Part shown: in pieces, positions 8,245 to 15,706 of the stretch
Position numbering within the stretch: position 1 is the stretch's first letter
Layout of the letters: each line of letters starts with the position of its first letter
Assembly (NCBI RefSeq): GCF_011250645.1
Contig: NZ_JAANNO010000001.1
Coordinates: forward strand, 777,520 to 841,519
Reading direction: 5' to 3'
Origin: Motilibacter aurantiacus
GTDB taxonomy: Bacteria; Actinomycetota; Actinomycetes; Motilibacterales; Motilibacteraceae
DNA: 64,000 bases
The notes under the pieces: generated by a model
Seen by the model: only the letters and a program-made list of their open reading frames with translations
Database searches by the model: none
What the model was told of the DNA's origin: nothing
Program-made: the position numbers and the translations under genes

Positions 8245-10773
8245 GTGAGGCACCCTGGTCCGGTGCCTGTCGACCCGACCGCAGCCGTACGCCGAGGCCC
8301 GCTCGGCGCGCTGCTGACCCACTCCGGGCGGGAGGACTCGCTCACCCACGTCGAGCACCTGCCCGCGCGCGTCGCCGACGAGGCCGACTGGCCGGAGTGG
8401 GCCGCCCCGGAGCTGGTGGCCGCGCTCGGGAGGGCCGGAGTGGCCCGGCCGTGGCGCCACCAGGCCCGGACGGCCGAGCACGCACGGGCGGGACGGTCGG
8501 TGATCGTCTCGACCGGCACCGCGTCGGGCAAGTCGCTCGCCTACCTGCTGCCGGCGGCCACCGCCGTGCTGGAGGGGGCGGCCGCTCCCTCCGGACGGGG
8601 GGCCACCGTCCTGTACCTGTCGCCGACGAAGGCGCTCGCGCACGACCAGCTGCGCGCGCTGGGCGAGCTCGGGCTGCCCGCCCTGCGCGCCGCCGCGTAC
8701 GACGGGGACACCCCCGGCGAGGAGCGGGCGCAGATCCGCGACTGGGCGGCGTACGTCCTGACCAACCCGGACATGCTCCACCGGACGCTGCTGCCCGGCC
8801 ACGCGCGCTGGGCGACGTTCCTGCGGGCCCTGCGCTACGTGGTGGTGGACGAGTGCCACGGCTACCGCGGGGTCTTCGGCTCGCACGTGGCGGCCGTGCT
8901 GCGCCGGCTGCGGCGCGTCTGCGCGCGCTACGGCTCCTCACCGACCTTCGTCCTGGCGTCCGCCACGGTCGCCGAGCCGGCCGCCTTCGCCCGCCGCCTC
9001 ACCGGTGTGGAGACGGAGGCGGTCACCCGCGACGGCTCGCCCCGCGGCTCGCTCACCTTCGCCCTCTGGCAGCCGCCGCTGTCGGAGGTCCGTGGCGAGG
9101 GAGGCGTGCCGGTCCGCCGGACGGCGACGGCCGAGACCGCCGACCTCATGACCGACCTCGTTGTCTCGGGCACGCGGACGCTGGCGTTCGTCCGGTCGCG
9201 CAAGGGCGCCGAGTCGGTGTCCATCCAGGCCCGGCGCAGCCTCGAGGAGGTCGACGCCGCGCTGCCGCAGCGGGTCGCCGCCTATCGCGCGGGCTACCTG
9301 CCCGAGGACCGGCGTGCGCTCGAGTCCGGGCTCACCAGCGGGCGGCTGCTGGGGGTGGCGTCGACCAACGCGCTCGAGCTGGGCGTGGACGTCAGCGGGC
9401 TGGACGCCGTCCTCATCGCCGGCTGGCCCGGCACCCACGCCTCGCTGTGGCAGCAGGCCGGGCGGGCCGGGCGTGCCGGGCAGGAGGCGCTCGCCGTGCT
9501 CGTGGCACGCGACGACCCGTTGGACACCTACCTGGTCAGCAACCCGGAGGCGGTCCTCGGCCGCCCGGTCGAGGCCACCGTCCTGGACCCGGAGAACCCG
9601 TACGTCCTGGCTCCGCACCTGTGCGCGGCCGCCGCCGAGCTGCCGCTGACCGACGCCGACACGGCATTGTTCGGCGCGGCGATGCCCGGGCTGCTCGACG
9701 GGCTCGTCGAGCGCGGGCTGCTCCGCCGCCGGGCGACGGGGTGGTTCTGGACGCGCCACGAGAGCGCCGCCGCCCTGGCCGACCTGCGCGGCACCGGCGG
9801 GGCGCCCGTGCGCGTCGTGGAGGCGGGAACCGGGCGGCTGCTGGGAACGGTGGACGCCGGGGCCGCGCACGGCGCCGTGCACGAGGGCGCCGTCTACCTG
9901 CACATGGGCCAGGCGCACCTGGTGCGCGAGCTCGACCTGGAGGACGGGGTCGCCGTCGTCGAGGCCGCCGACCCGGACTGGACCACGTCGGCCCGCGACC
10001 GGACGGACATCCGCGTCGTCGCCGAGGAGGCGAGCTGCCCCTGGGGGGAGGCGACGCTGTCGTTCGGGACCGTCGACGTCACCAGCCAGGTGGTCTCGTT
10101 CCTGCGCCGTCGGGTGCTGACCGGGGAGATCCTCGGGGAGGAGCCGCTCGACCTGCCGGCCCGCCAGCTGCGGACCAAGGCGGTCTGGTGGACTGTCACG
10201 GACGAGCAGCTGGCCCGCGCGGGCATCGAGCCCGCCGACGTGCCGGGCGCCGCCCACGCGGCCGAGCACGCGGCGATCGGCCTGCTGCCGCTGTTCGCGA
10301 CGTGCGACCGCTGGGACGTCGGCGGGGTGTCCACCGCCCTGCACGAGGACACCGGGCGCACCACGGTCTTCGTCCACGACGGTCACCCCGGGGGCGCGGG
10401 CTTCGCCGAGCGCGGGTACGCGTCGGCGCAGCGCTGGCTCACCGCCACCCGCGAGGCCCTGCGGGCCTGCCGTTGCCCCGCCGGCTGCCCGGCCTGCGTT
10501 CAGTCGCCCAAGTGCGGCAACGGCAACGAGCCACTGGACAAGGCCGCCGCGATCCGGCTGCTGGACGTGCTGCTGGCCGGGAGCACGGTGAGCACCGCCA
10601 CCACGGGCGGCACGGACGCCACGGGTGGGGCCGCAGGCTCGCACGGGGCGGGAGGCTTCGGCGGGGCGGCAGGCTCGCACGCCTCGGGCGAGCTGCGCCC
10701 GGTGCCGGCGGCGGGGGCGGGCCAGCGGGCGGAGGGCGAGGCAGCGCTCGGATCCCGGGCGCGCATCGCCTGA
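8245..10773 (+). CDS. DEAD/DEAH-box helicase with C-terminal DUF1998-type metal-binding domain (MrfA/YprA family)
   Basis: An 842-residue superfamily 2 helicase. Motifs in order: STGTASGKSLAYLLPA (Walker A), LYLSPTKALAHDQ (Ia), VVDECHGYRG (DECH form of motif II), SAT (III), LAFVRSRKGAE (IV), ASTNALELGVDVSGLD (V) and QQAGRAGRAGQEAL (VI). The C-terminal part holds CRCPAGCPACVQSPKCGNG, the cysteine cluster of the MrfA/YprA group implicated in repair of crosslinked DNA in Bacillus. It matches Rv3649 of M. tuberculosis in position. The last ~60 residues are Gly/Ala/Ser-rich low complexity, unlike the compact family end. The start is GTG 8245, with GTG 8262 possible. Confidence 0.9.
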   Translation: MRHPGPVPVDPTAAVRRGPLGALLTHSGREDSLTHVEHLPARVADEADWPEWAAPELVAALGRAGVARPWRHQARTAEHARAGRSVIVSTGTASGKSLAYLLPAATAVLEGAAAPSGRGATVLYLSPTKALAHDQLRALGELGLPALRAAAYDGDTPGEERAQIRDWAAYVLTNPDMLHRTLLPGHARWATFLRALRYVVVDECHGYRGVFGSHVAAVLRRLRRVCARYGSSPTFVLASATVAEPAAFARRLTGVETEAVTRDGSPRGSLTFALWQPPLSEVRGEGGVPVRRTATAETADLMTDLVVSGTRTLAFVRSRKGAESVSIQARRSLEEVDAALPQRVAAYRAGYLPEDRRALESGLTSGRLLGVASTNALELGVDVSGLDAVLIAGWPGTHASLWQQAGRAGRAGQEALAVLVARDDPLDTYLVSNPEAVLGRPVEATVLDPENPYVLAPHLCAAAAELPLTDADTALFGAAMPGLLDGLVERGLLRRRATGWFWTRHESAAALADLRGTGGAPVRVVEAGTGRLLGTVDAGAAHGAVHEGAVYLHMGQAHLVRELDLEDGVAVVEAADPDWTTSARDRTDIRVVAEEASCPWGEATLSFGTVDVTSQVVSFLRRRVLTGEILGEEPLDLPARQLRTKAVWWTVTDEQLARAGIEPADVPGAAHAAEHAAIGLLPLFATCDRWDVGGVSTALHEDTGRTTVFVHDGHPGGAGFAERGYASAQRWLTATREALRACRCPAGCPACVQSPKCGNGNEPLDKAAAIRLLDVLLAGSTVSTATTGGTDATGGAAGSHGAGGFGGAAGSHASGELRPVPAAGAGQRAEGEAALGSRARIA

Positions 10774-10865
10774 CCTGCGGGGCACGCCGCAGCCGCGTGT
10801 CGGCGTAGGCATGCCCGGGGCCGGCTCGGGGAACTTCCCGCGGTAGCTCGCCGAAGGAGGATCCC

Positions 10866-11336
10866 GTGATCGTCATCGCCGTCCTGCTCATCGCCCTGGC
10901 GGTGGGCGTCGCCGTCGCCGTGGCCCTGCAGGCCAACGAGGCCGTCACGGTCGACATGCTCGGGGTGTCCGCGGACACCGCCGCCCGCGAGGTCTTCTTC
11001 GCCGGTGTGCTCGCCGCCGTCGTGTTCGGAGTGGGGCTCTGGCTGCTCAAGGCCTCCACCGCGCGCGCCCGGCGCCGGCGTCATGAGATCAAGAGCCTCA
11101 AGCGCGGGCGCACCCAGGAGGTCGAGCGACTGCAGGCCGAGAAGGCCGAGCTGGAGTCGGCCCTGCGTGAGCAGCGCAGCACCCCGGCCCCGGCGGCCAC
11201 CGGCAGCACCGACACCACCCCGGCCGGGGGGTCCAGCGCGTTGCCCCGCGACGGCCGGGGCCAGACGGCGCAGTCGCTCGACCTCACCGCCGCGGAGCGC
11301 CGCGCCCGGGCCGGCTCGCAGAAGGACCAGGCGTAG
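10866..11336 (+). CDS. LapA-like small membrane protein with coiled coil
   Basis: A 156-residue protein starting at GTG 10866 after a clear GGAGGA. There are two hydrophobic helices (residues 2-22 and about 42-62) joined by a short loop. A charged helical stretch follows (KSLKRGRTQEVERLQAEKAEL), likely to form a coiled coil, and then a disordered Ser/Thr/Pro tail. The layout fits the LapA/DUF1049 group, whose E. coli members help assemble lipopolysaccharide. Here the role is unknown. Its 3' half is overlapped on the other strand by the over-long tail of the TadE-like gene. Confidence 0.65.
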   Translation: MIVIAVLLIALAVGVAVAVALQANEAVTVDMLGVSADTAAREVFFAGVLAAVVFGVGLWLLKASTARARRRRHEIKSLKRGRTQEVERLQAEKAELESALREQRSTPAPAATGSTDTTPAGGSSALPRDGRGQTAQSLDLTAAERRARAGSQKDQA

Positions 11337-12136
11337 CCGGAACCGGGCTGCCCCCAACCCGGCCTCGTGACCGAGGTCGGTTGCGAGCAGGCGCCCGACC
11401 GGCGGATCGACGTCGCGCCGGTGGGGGTCCGACAAGGGGGTGCGACGGCGGCTCGCGGGCGCTCGGAGGCGCCCTGCCGAGGCGCGAGGTGACCACCGGG
11501 CGCGGGGACGACCGGAGCGGCCGCAGCAACGGTCCAGCTGCGCCCGGCCCGGGCACGCGCGACCGCCGGGCGGGGCCAGCCCGGGACCGCGACCTCGACC
11601 GCGACGTCGGCGACGAGTCCGGGTGAGCCGGTCTCCGACAGGCCGGCAAGAGGAGCGAAGGAGACCTCGCACGAGCGGGCCCGCGCGCCGTTCGCGACGG
11701 CGATCTCCGCTGCGAGCGTGCACCCGCTCCCCGCCGACCCACCGCTTGCGCTGGTGACCCAACTGCCGGGGCCGACGCCCACCTGCGGCCGGGCGACGGC
11801 GGCCAGCGCGGCCAGGTCGGCCGCCGCGGCGGCCCGGTGCCGGGACGTGACGGCCGCCGAGAGCAGTGCCGCCGCACCGGCGACGACCAGGAGCACCGCG
11901 CACGAGGCGAGGACCACGACGGTGGCCAGGCCGGCCTCGCCGGCCACCCGCCCGGGCCACTGCTCCCCCAGCCTCGGTGCCGCCGGCCCGGTCGGTGCCC
12001 GCACCCCGGTCGGTGCCCGCACCCCGGTCGGTGCCCGCACCCCGGCCGGTGCCCGCACCCCGGCCGGTGATCCCGTCCCGGTCCGTGTTGCCGTCCCCTT
12101 CCGCTCGCCCGGGCCGGTCCGCGACGAGGGCCTCAC
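11081..12136 (-). CDS. Rv3654c-family TadE-like pilus protein, with abnormal ends
   Basis: The core (about residues 66-198) is a TadE/G-like protein: EAGLATVVVLASCAVLLVVAGAA as a single transmembrane helix, then HRAAAAADLAALAA and AAEIAVANGARARSCEVS, as in the small proteins found beside Tad clusters and helicases. It starts at GTG 12136, overlapping the upstream TadE stop in a GTGA. Two things are odd. Residues 26-50 are a tandem repeat of GVRAP(T/A), encoded by an 18-bp minisatellite. The frame also does not stop at the usual ARARAG end (near 11,543) but runs about 150 residues further, into the antisense of the LapA-like gene. The tail is Ser/Arg/Pro-rich and unlikely to be folded. A lost stop codon or a frameshift is likely. 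Confidence 0.6.
   Translation of the reverse strand: MRPSSRTGPGERKGTATRTGTGSPAGVRAPAGVRAPTGVRAPTGVRAPTGPAAPRLGEQWPGRVAGEAGLATVVVLASCAVLLVVAGAAALLSAAVTSRHRAAAAADLAALAAVARPQVGVGPGSWVTSASGGSAGSGCTLAAEIAVANGARARSCEVSFAPLAGLSETGSPGLVADVAVEVAVPGWPRPAVARARAGRSWTVAAAAPVVPAPGGHLAPRQGASERPRAAVAPPCRTPTGATSIRRSGACSQPTSVTRPGWGQPGSGYAWSFCEPARARRSAAVRSSDCAVWPRPSRGNALDPPAGVVSVLPVAAGAGVLRCSRRADSSSAFSACSRSTSWVRPRLRLLIS
11993..12064. repeat. 18-bp minisatellite, four units
   Basis: Four head-to-tail copies of an 18-bp unit (cggtgcccgcaccccggt on the plus strand, the last two units ending in c) inside the N-terminal region of the TadE-like gene. Each unit codes for six residues, so copy number can vary without breaking the frame. 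Confidence 0.9.
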
Positions 12137-12525
12137 GACGGTGCCGCCGGGATGGCAGGGCCCGGCTCCTCGACCGCTGCCACGGCGTCGACGGAGAGCC
12201 GGACGCTGCCCAGGCGGCGCAGGACCCCTGGTGGGCCGACGGCCACGTCGACGGTCACGCGCACGGTGCCGGCCGAGGTCTCGACGCCGACTCGCGCGCC
12301 GGACGGGGCCACCGACCGCGCGGCGGCCTCGATGCTGCCCTTCGGCTCGCCCCGGGCCGCGACCCGGGCGCCCGCCCGGGCCGCGTCCGCGCACTGCAAC
12401 TTGGCCATGCCCACCACAAGCACGAAGAGCGCTGCCCCGAGCACCAGGCAGAGCGCGGGCAGGGCGAGGGCGGCCTCGGCGGTCACGCTCCCCCGGTCCG
12501 TGGCCCGCCCTCGCCCTCGGCGCAC
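12133..12525 (-). CDS. TadE-family pseudopilin-like protein
   Basis: 130 residues beginning at GTG 12525. An N-terminal stretch DRGSVTAEAALALPALCLVLGA holds the Glu five residues after the presumed processing glycine and a following hydrophobic helix, the TadE/F signature. The remainder is a small extracellular domain (ADAARAGARVAARGE, then VRVTVDVAVGPP). It matches Rv3655c in position, one base after the DUF4244 stop. Together with the next gene it would form minor pilins that help assemble the Flp/Tad pilus. Confidence 0.8.
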   Translation of the reverse strand: MRRGRGRATDRGSVTAEAALALPALCLVLGAALFVLVVGMAKLQCADAARAGARVAARGEPKGSIEAAARSVAPSGARVGVETSAGTVRVTVDVAVGPPGVLRRLGSVRLSVDAVAAVEEPGPAIPAAPS

Positions 12526-12526
12526 G

Positions 12527-12703
12527 TCAGGCCGCCGTCGCGAGCGCTCGCTGCACGACCGAGGTCAGGAGCGAGGAGACCGTGTCGCTGGTGACCACCT
12601 TGAGCAGCAGGCCGGCGAAGCCGCAGGCGGCGATCGTGCCGACCGCGTACTCCGCAGTGGTCATGCCCGCGTCCCGCCCGCGCAGGGTGAGTCGTCGCTT
12701 CAT
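12527..12703 (-). CDS. DUF4244 Flp-like pilin, 58 aa
   Basis: A 58-residue ORF beginning at the ATG at 12703: MKRRLTLRGRDAGMTTAEYA, then VGTIAACGFAGLLLKVV. The motif G-M-TTAEYAVGTIAA is the type IVb (Flp) prepilin form: glycine before a T-T-A-E-Y segment and a hydrophobic helix. DUF4244 proteins occupy this place between TadC and TadE in actinobacterial Tad clusters (Rv3656c in M. tuberculosis). It is probably the major structural subunit of the pilus. Confidence 0.85.
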   Translation of the reverse strand: MKRRLTLRGRDAGMTTAEYAVGTIAACGFAGLLLKVVTSDTVSSLLTSVVQRALATAA

Positions 12704-12832
12704 GGGTCGTCCCTTCGGTAGGTGCTGATGGCATCAGCGGCTGAGCTCCCAGCGTCGGGTTCGCGACGGGTGCGCGGGCGGGGCCGAGGGGCATCTGTGG
12801 ACGCACTCGCCGGCTGTGGACGAGGAGTGCGC

Positions 12833-13600
12833 TCAGGCCGCCCCGAGGAGCGGGCCGGCCACACCGAGGACCACCGGCACGACGCCGACGAGGACGAAGG
12901 CGGGCAGGAAGCACAGCGCGAGCGGCAGCGCCGCACGGGTCCCCACCCGGGCGGCCGCGGCCTCCGCACGCCACCGGCGCTCGGCCCGCTGCTCGTCGGC
13001 CACCCGGCTGACGGTCGGCGCCAACGGGGCCCCGCTCGTGGCGCTGCGACTCACGGCGCGGGCCAGCGGAGCGAGCGCAGGGCGGGCCGTGCCGGCCGCG
13101 AGCCAGGCGGTACGCCGATCAGCCCCCAGCCGGACGGCGAGGACCGCCTCGCGCAGGGTCCCGGCAACCGGGCCGCCGACGGCGTCGGCCACCGCGAGCA
13201 CCGCGGGCTCCAACGGGCATCCGGCGGCCAGGCAGGCTGCGAGCAGGTCGGCCGCCGCCACGGCATCCCCGCTCTCCCTGGCCAGGCCCGCGCGGTCGAG
13301 CGCGAGCCGCGGGTCCGCCAGCAGCCGGTACGCCCCGGCCGCCACGAGCGTGCCCAGAGCGGCACCGAGCACACCGCCGACCAGGACGGCCGCCGCGACG
13401 CCCACCAGCGCGACCGCCGGCAGGCGTACGCCGGGACGGGCGAGCACAGGCATGCCGGCGGCGCGTGTCGTGGCGGGCGCCCGCGCGGCGTCGATCGCCA
13501 GCACCCGGCGAGCGGCGCGTGCCGGGGGTAGGGCGAGGAAGGCGGCGGCGCCGGCGAGCAGGGCGGCCGCCGCGGCGAGCGGGACGGCGTAGGGCGTCAC
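12833..13600 (-). CDS. tadC: TadC-like type II/IV secretion F-family membrane protein
   Basis: 255 residues with hydrophobic helices at both ends (residues 5-25, 55-90, about 228-255) and a central cytoplasmic domain containing RESGDAVAAADLLAACLAAG and DAVGGPVAGTLREA, the T2SSF repeat. It is one of the two inner-membrane platform proteins of the Tad pilus assembly machine. It starts just downstream of tadB and precedes the pilin gene. Function depends on the ATPase TadA, which is disrupted here. Confidence 0.85.
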   Translation of the reverse strand: MTPYAVPLAAAAALLAGAAAFLALPPARAARRVLAIDAARAPATTRAAGMPVLARPGVRLPAVALVGVAAAVLVGGVLGAALGTLVAAGAYRLLADPRLALDRAGLARESGDAVAAADLLAACLAAGCPLEPAVLAVADAVGGPVAGTLREAVLAVRLGADRRTAWLAAGTARPALAPLARAVSRSATSGAPLAPTVSRVADEQRAERRWRAEAAAARVGTRAALPLALCFLPAFVLVGVVPVVLGVAGPLLGAA

Positions 13601-13603
13601 GGC

Positions 13604-14581
13604 TCAGAGCGGGTCGGCGGCGCGGGCGATGCGCTCGGTCCAGGCCACGCCGAGGACGCTGAGCACGGCTCCGGCCGTCAGGCAGGCGAGCCCCGGCAGC
13701 GAGCCGAGGAGCACGTCCAGCGGCGCCGCGCCCAGCAGCGTCCCCATCCCGACCCCGACGACCGGCAGCGCGCCGAGCAGCCGGGCCGTCGACCGCGGGC
13801 CGGCGAGCTGGGCCTTGATCGAGCGCCGGGCACCTTCGTCGGCACGCAGCCCGTCGGCGACCCGCTCCAGCGCCACCGCGAGCCCGGCGCCGGTGCCGGA
13901 GGCGACCGACCAGCACGCGGCGGCGCGGCGCAGGCCCGAGGCGCCCGGAGTGGACGCCGCCCGCTCGAAGGCGTCGACCGGTGACGCCCCGGCGGCGACG
14001 GCCGCGGCGAGCCGGCCGAACGCCGGGTGCTCGGGCAGCCCGTCCACGGCGTCGACCAACGCCGCCGCCGGCGGGGACCCGGCCCGCAGGCTCGCAGCCA
14101 GGCCGAGGCAGAGCTCGACCGTGGTGACCCGGACGGCCGCCTCGGCGGTGGCGGCGCGGACCCGCCGGCGGCGCAGCCGCAGGGCCAGCACGGCTGCGCC
14201 GGCCAGCAGGCCCGGCACGGGGCCGGCCAGTGCGGCGACGAGCCCGCCCGCAGCGAGCGGTAGCGCGGCGGCCAGGGACGTCGGGCGGCGCTCGGCGGGG
14301 CCGACGGGGCCGACGGGGCCGGCCGTAGAGCCCGCAGCTGCGGCACCTGCACCCGAACGCGGCCCCCCGGCGACGGCACCCGCACCGTCACGCCGGGGAG
14401 CAGCGCCCGGATCGAGCTGCGCGAGGAACGGCAGCCGGCGGACCGGCGGGCGCACCAGGCACGCAGCGGCGAGCCCCGCGAGCACCACGGCGGCCAGCGC
14501 AGGAAGGACAGCGGGAGCAGGAAGCGCACCAGCAGGAAGAGCGGCGAGCACGCCCCCGCCCGCTCGCCCGCCGGTGCTCAC
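13604..14581 (-). CDS. tadB: TadB-like type II/IV secretion F-family membrane protein
   Basis: 325 residues from GTG 14581, which overlaps the tadA stop in a GTGA. An open frame extends further upstream but is antisense-like. The N-terminal half has paired hydrophobic helices. The middle carries the T2SSF domain (RVTTVELCLGLAASLRAGS and ACWSVASGTGAGLAVALERV), and the C-terminus a final helix pair. It is the platform partner of TadC. A Pro/Gly/Ala-rich linker near residue 100 is longer than usual. Confidence 0.85.
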   Translation of the reverse strand: MSTGGRAGGGVLAALPAGALPAPAVLPALAAVVLAGLAAACLVRPPVRRLPFLAQLDPGAAPRRDGAGAVAGGPRSGAGAAAAGSTAGPVGPVGPAERRPTSLAAALPLAAGGLVAALAGPVPGLLAGAAVLALRLRRRRVRAATAEAAVRVTTVELCLGLAASLRAGSPPAAALVDAVDGLPEHPAFGRLAAAVAAGASPVDAFERAASTPGASGLRRAAACWSVASGTGAGLAVALERVADGLRADEGARRSIKAQLAGPRSTARLLGALPVVGVGMGTLLGAAPLDVLLGSLPGLACLTAGAVLSVLGVAWTERIARAADPL

Positions 14582-14921
14582 CGGCCGCGCCGGGCGAGGA
14601 GCAGGTCCAGCTCGTCGGCCGCCGGGCCGGCACCGGCCGGGGTCAGCGCCTCGACGACGGTGCACAAGCCGTCGGCCCCGCGCCTCAGCACGCCCACCGA
14701 GGCGACGTGACGACGGCCCTCGCGCCCGCGGGCGACGTGGACGACGGCGTCGAGCGCCGCGCCCAGCTGGCTCGCCACGGCTTCGCGGGTGAGCCCGGCC
14801 GAGGTGGCGAGGGCCTCGACGCGGGCAGGCACGTCGGCGGGGGCGTTCGCGTGCAGCGTGCCGCTGCCGCCGTCGTGCCCGGTGTTGAGCGCGGCCAGCA
14901 GGTCCACGACCTCGGGGCCGC
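14578..14921 (-). pseudogene. tadA: tadA 3' fragment (C-terminal third of CpaF-family ATPase)
   Basis: This fragment codes for the end of the TadA/CpaF ATPase: from the core GPE it continues VVDLLAALNTGHDGGSGTLHAN (the His-box region), then PADVPARVEALA and a C-terminal domain ending LLLARRGR. The missing first two thirds lie 7.6 kb away at 22,536-23,362. Within the element, an in-frame TAA lies a few codons upstream of the junction, so only a truncated product from the internal GTG at 14907 is possible. It lacks the nucleotide-binding residues. Deleting 14,922-22,548 restores the frame exactly. Confidence 0.95.
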
Positions 14922-14936
14922 ATCTCAGGGGTTACC
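14909..14936. other. attL: left end of the integrated element
   Basis: The core acctcggggccgc at 14909-14921 recurs at 22536-22548. Immediately inside the element, gggttacc (14929-14936) is the inverted complement of ggtaaccc at 22516-22523 at the other end. Left of the core is tadA; right of it the reading frame is lost. Confidence 0.9.
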
Positions 14937-15208
14937 ACCGTCCTGGCCTTGCCCTTCGCGATCGAAGCGAGAGGCCGAGCGTGAGCGGACGCAGACAAAC
15001 ACCTAGCGGTCTGAGCAGAGGGTTGCGCCGTGCAACACGCTGGGTAGCTGGACGCACGCGGGGGACAAGAACCGACGTTGCCGGTACACGTGCTCGATCA
15101 CACGTTCGAAAGAGCCCCGAGTTGTCGGCCCCAGTCGGTACGCTGCGGACAGCGGCAGCGGATGGTACACGCCTGCCGAGTCGAACTACAGGCACTGAGG
15201 GGTGGCAA

Positions 15209-15706
15209 GTGTCGTCCGTGACGGAGGCGTCGAAGCTCTCCTACGCCGCAATCAGAGAGTACGCCGAACGGGTTGGCGAGCACTACGCGATCTATGACCG
15301 CCTAGGGACAGGAGACGTGCGCGACCTCGTCCGCAAACTCGGGGGCACGGTCGCGTACGGGGACAGCCAGGAGTCGCTACACGTCAACGGCCCAGGTGAC
15401 TTCATCATCTACTTGCCGCACGTGACCTCATCGCGCCGTGACCGGTTCACCATCGCGCACGAGCTGGGGCACTACTTCCTTCACTACCTGCACCCAGAGC
15501 GGGATTCTGCCGCCAGCTTCGGGCGCGGCAGCCGCAACGACGCGGAGACGCAGGCAAACGTCTTCGCTTCATCGTTGTTGATGCCAGAGGAGAAGTTCAA
15601 GCGGGCGTACGCCCGCTGTGCTGGGGATGTATTCGCGATAGCGCGCATCTTCGATGTGTCCCCCGCAGCGGTCGAAGTTCGCGCCGAGGTGCTAGGACTC
15701 AAGTGA
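15209..15706 (+). CDS. ImmA/IrrE-family zinc metallopeptidase
   Basis: 165 residues from GTG 15209, preceded by GAGGGGTGG. The zinc-binding motif HELGH is seen in FTIAHELGHYFLHYLHPERD at about residues 78-97, followed by ETQANVFASSLLMPEE with the third ligand Glu. This is the typical ImmA/IrrE layout (HExxH ... ExxAN/D-x-FA). Such peptidases cleave partner repressors or toxin-antitoxin proteins upon DNA damage or phage signals. Its stop overlaps the start of the cyclase gene (GTGA), so the two are probably made together. No HTH repressor substrate is visible next door, which suggests that the substrate might be the cyclase or another element protein (inference). Confidence 0.88.
   Translation: MSSVTEASKLSYAAIREYAERVGEHYAIYDRLGTGDVRDLVRKLGGTVAYGDSQESLHVNGPGDFIIYLPHVTSSRRDRFTIAHELGHYFLHYLHPERDSAASFGRGSRNDAETQANVFASSLLMPEEKFKRAYARCAGDVFAIARIFDVSPAAVEVRAEVLGLK

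Noticed and set aside
11993-12064. CRISPR array
   Set aside because: The 18-bp units are directly adjacent with no spacers and lie inside a coding frame.
14909-14921. tRNA-type attachment site
   Set aside because: No cloverleaf is present at either end; the duplicated core is inside the tadA coding sequence.
14582-14998. Long N-terminal extension of TadB to 14998
   Set aside because: It is an out-of-frame shadow of tadA and the element edge; GTG 14581 gives the GTGA overlap and a normal TadB.
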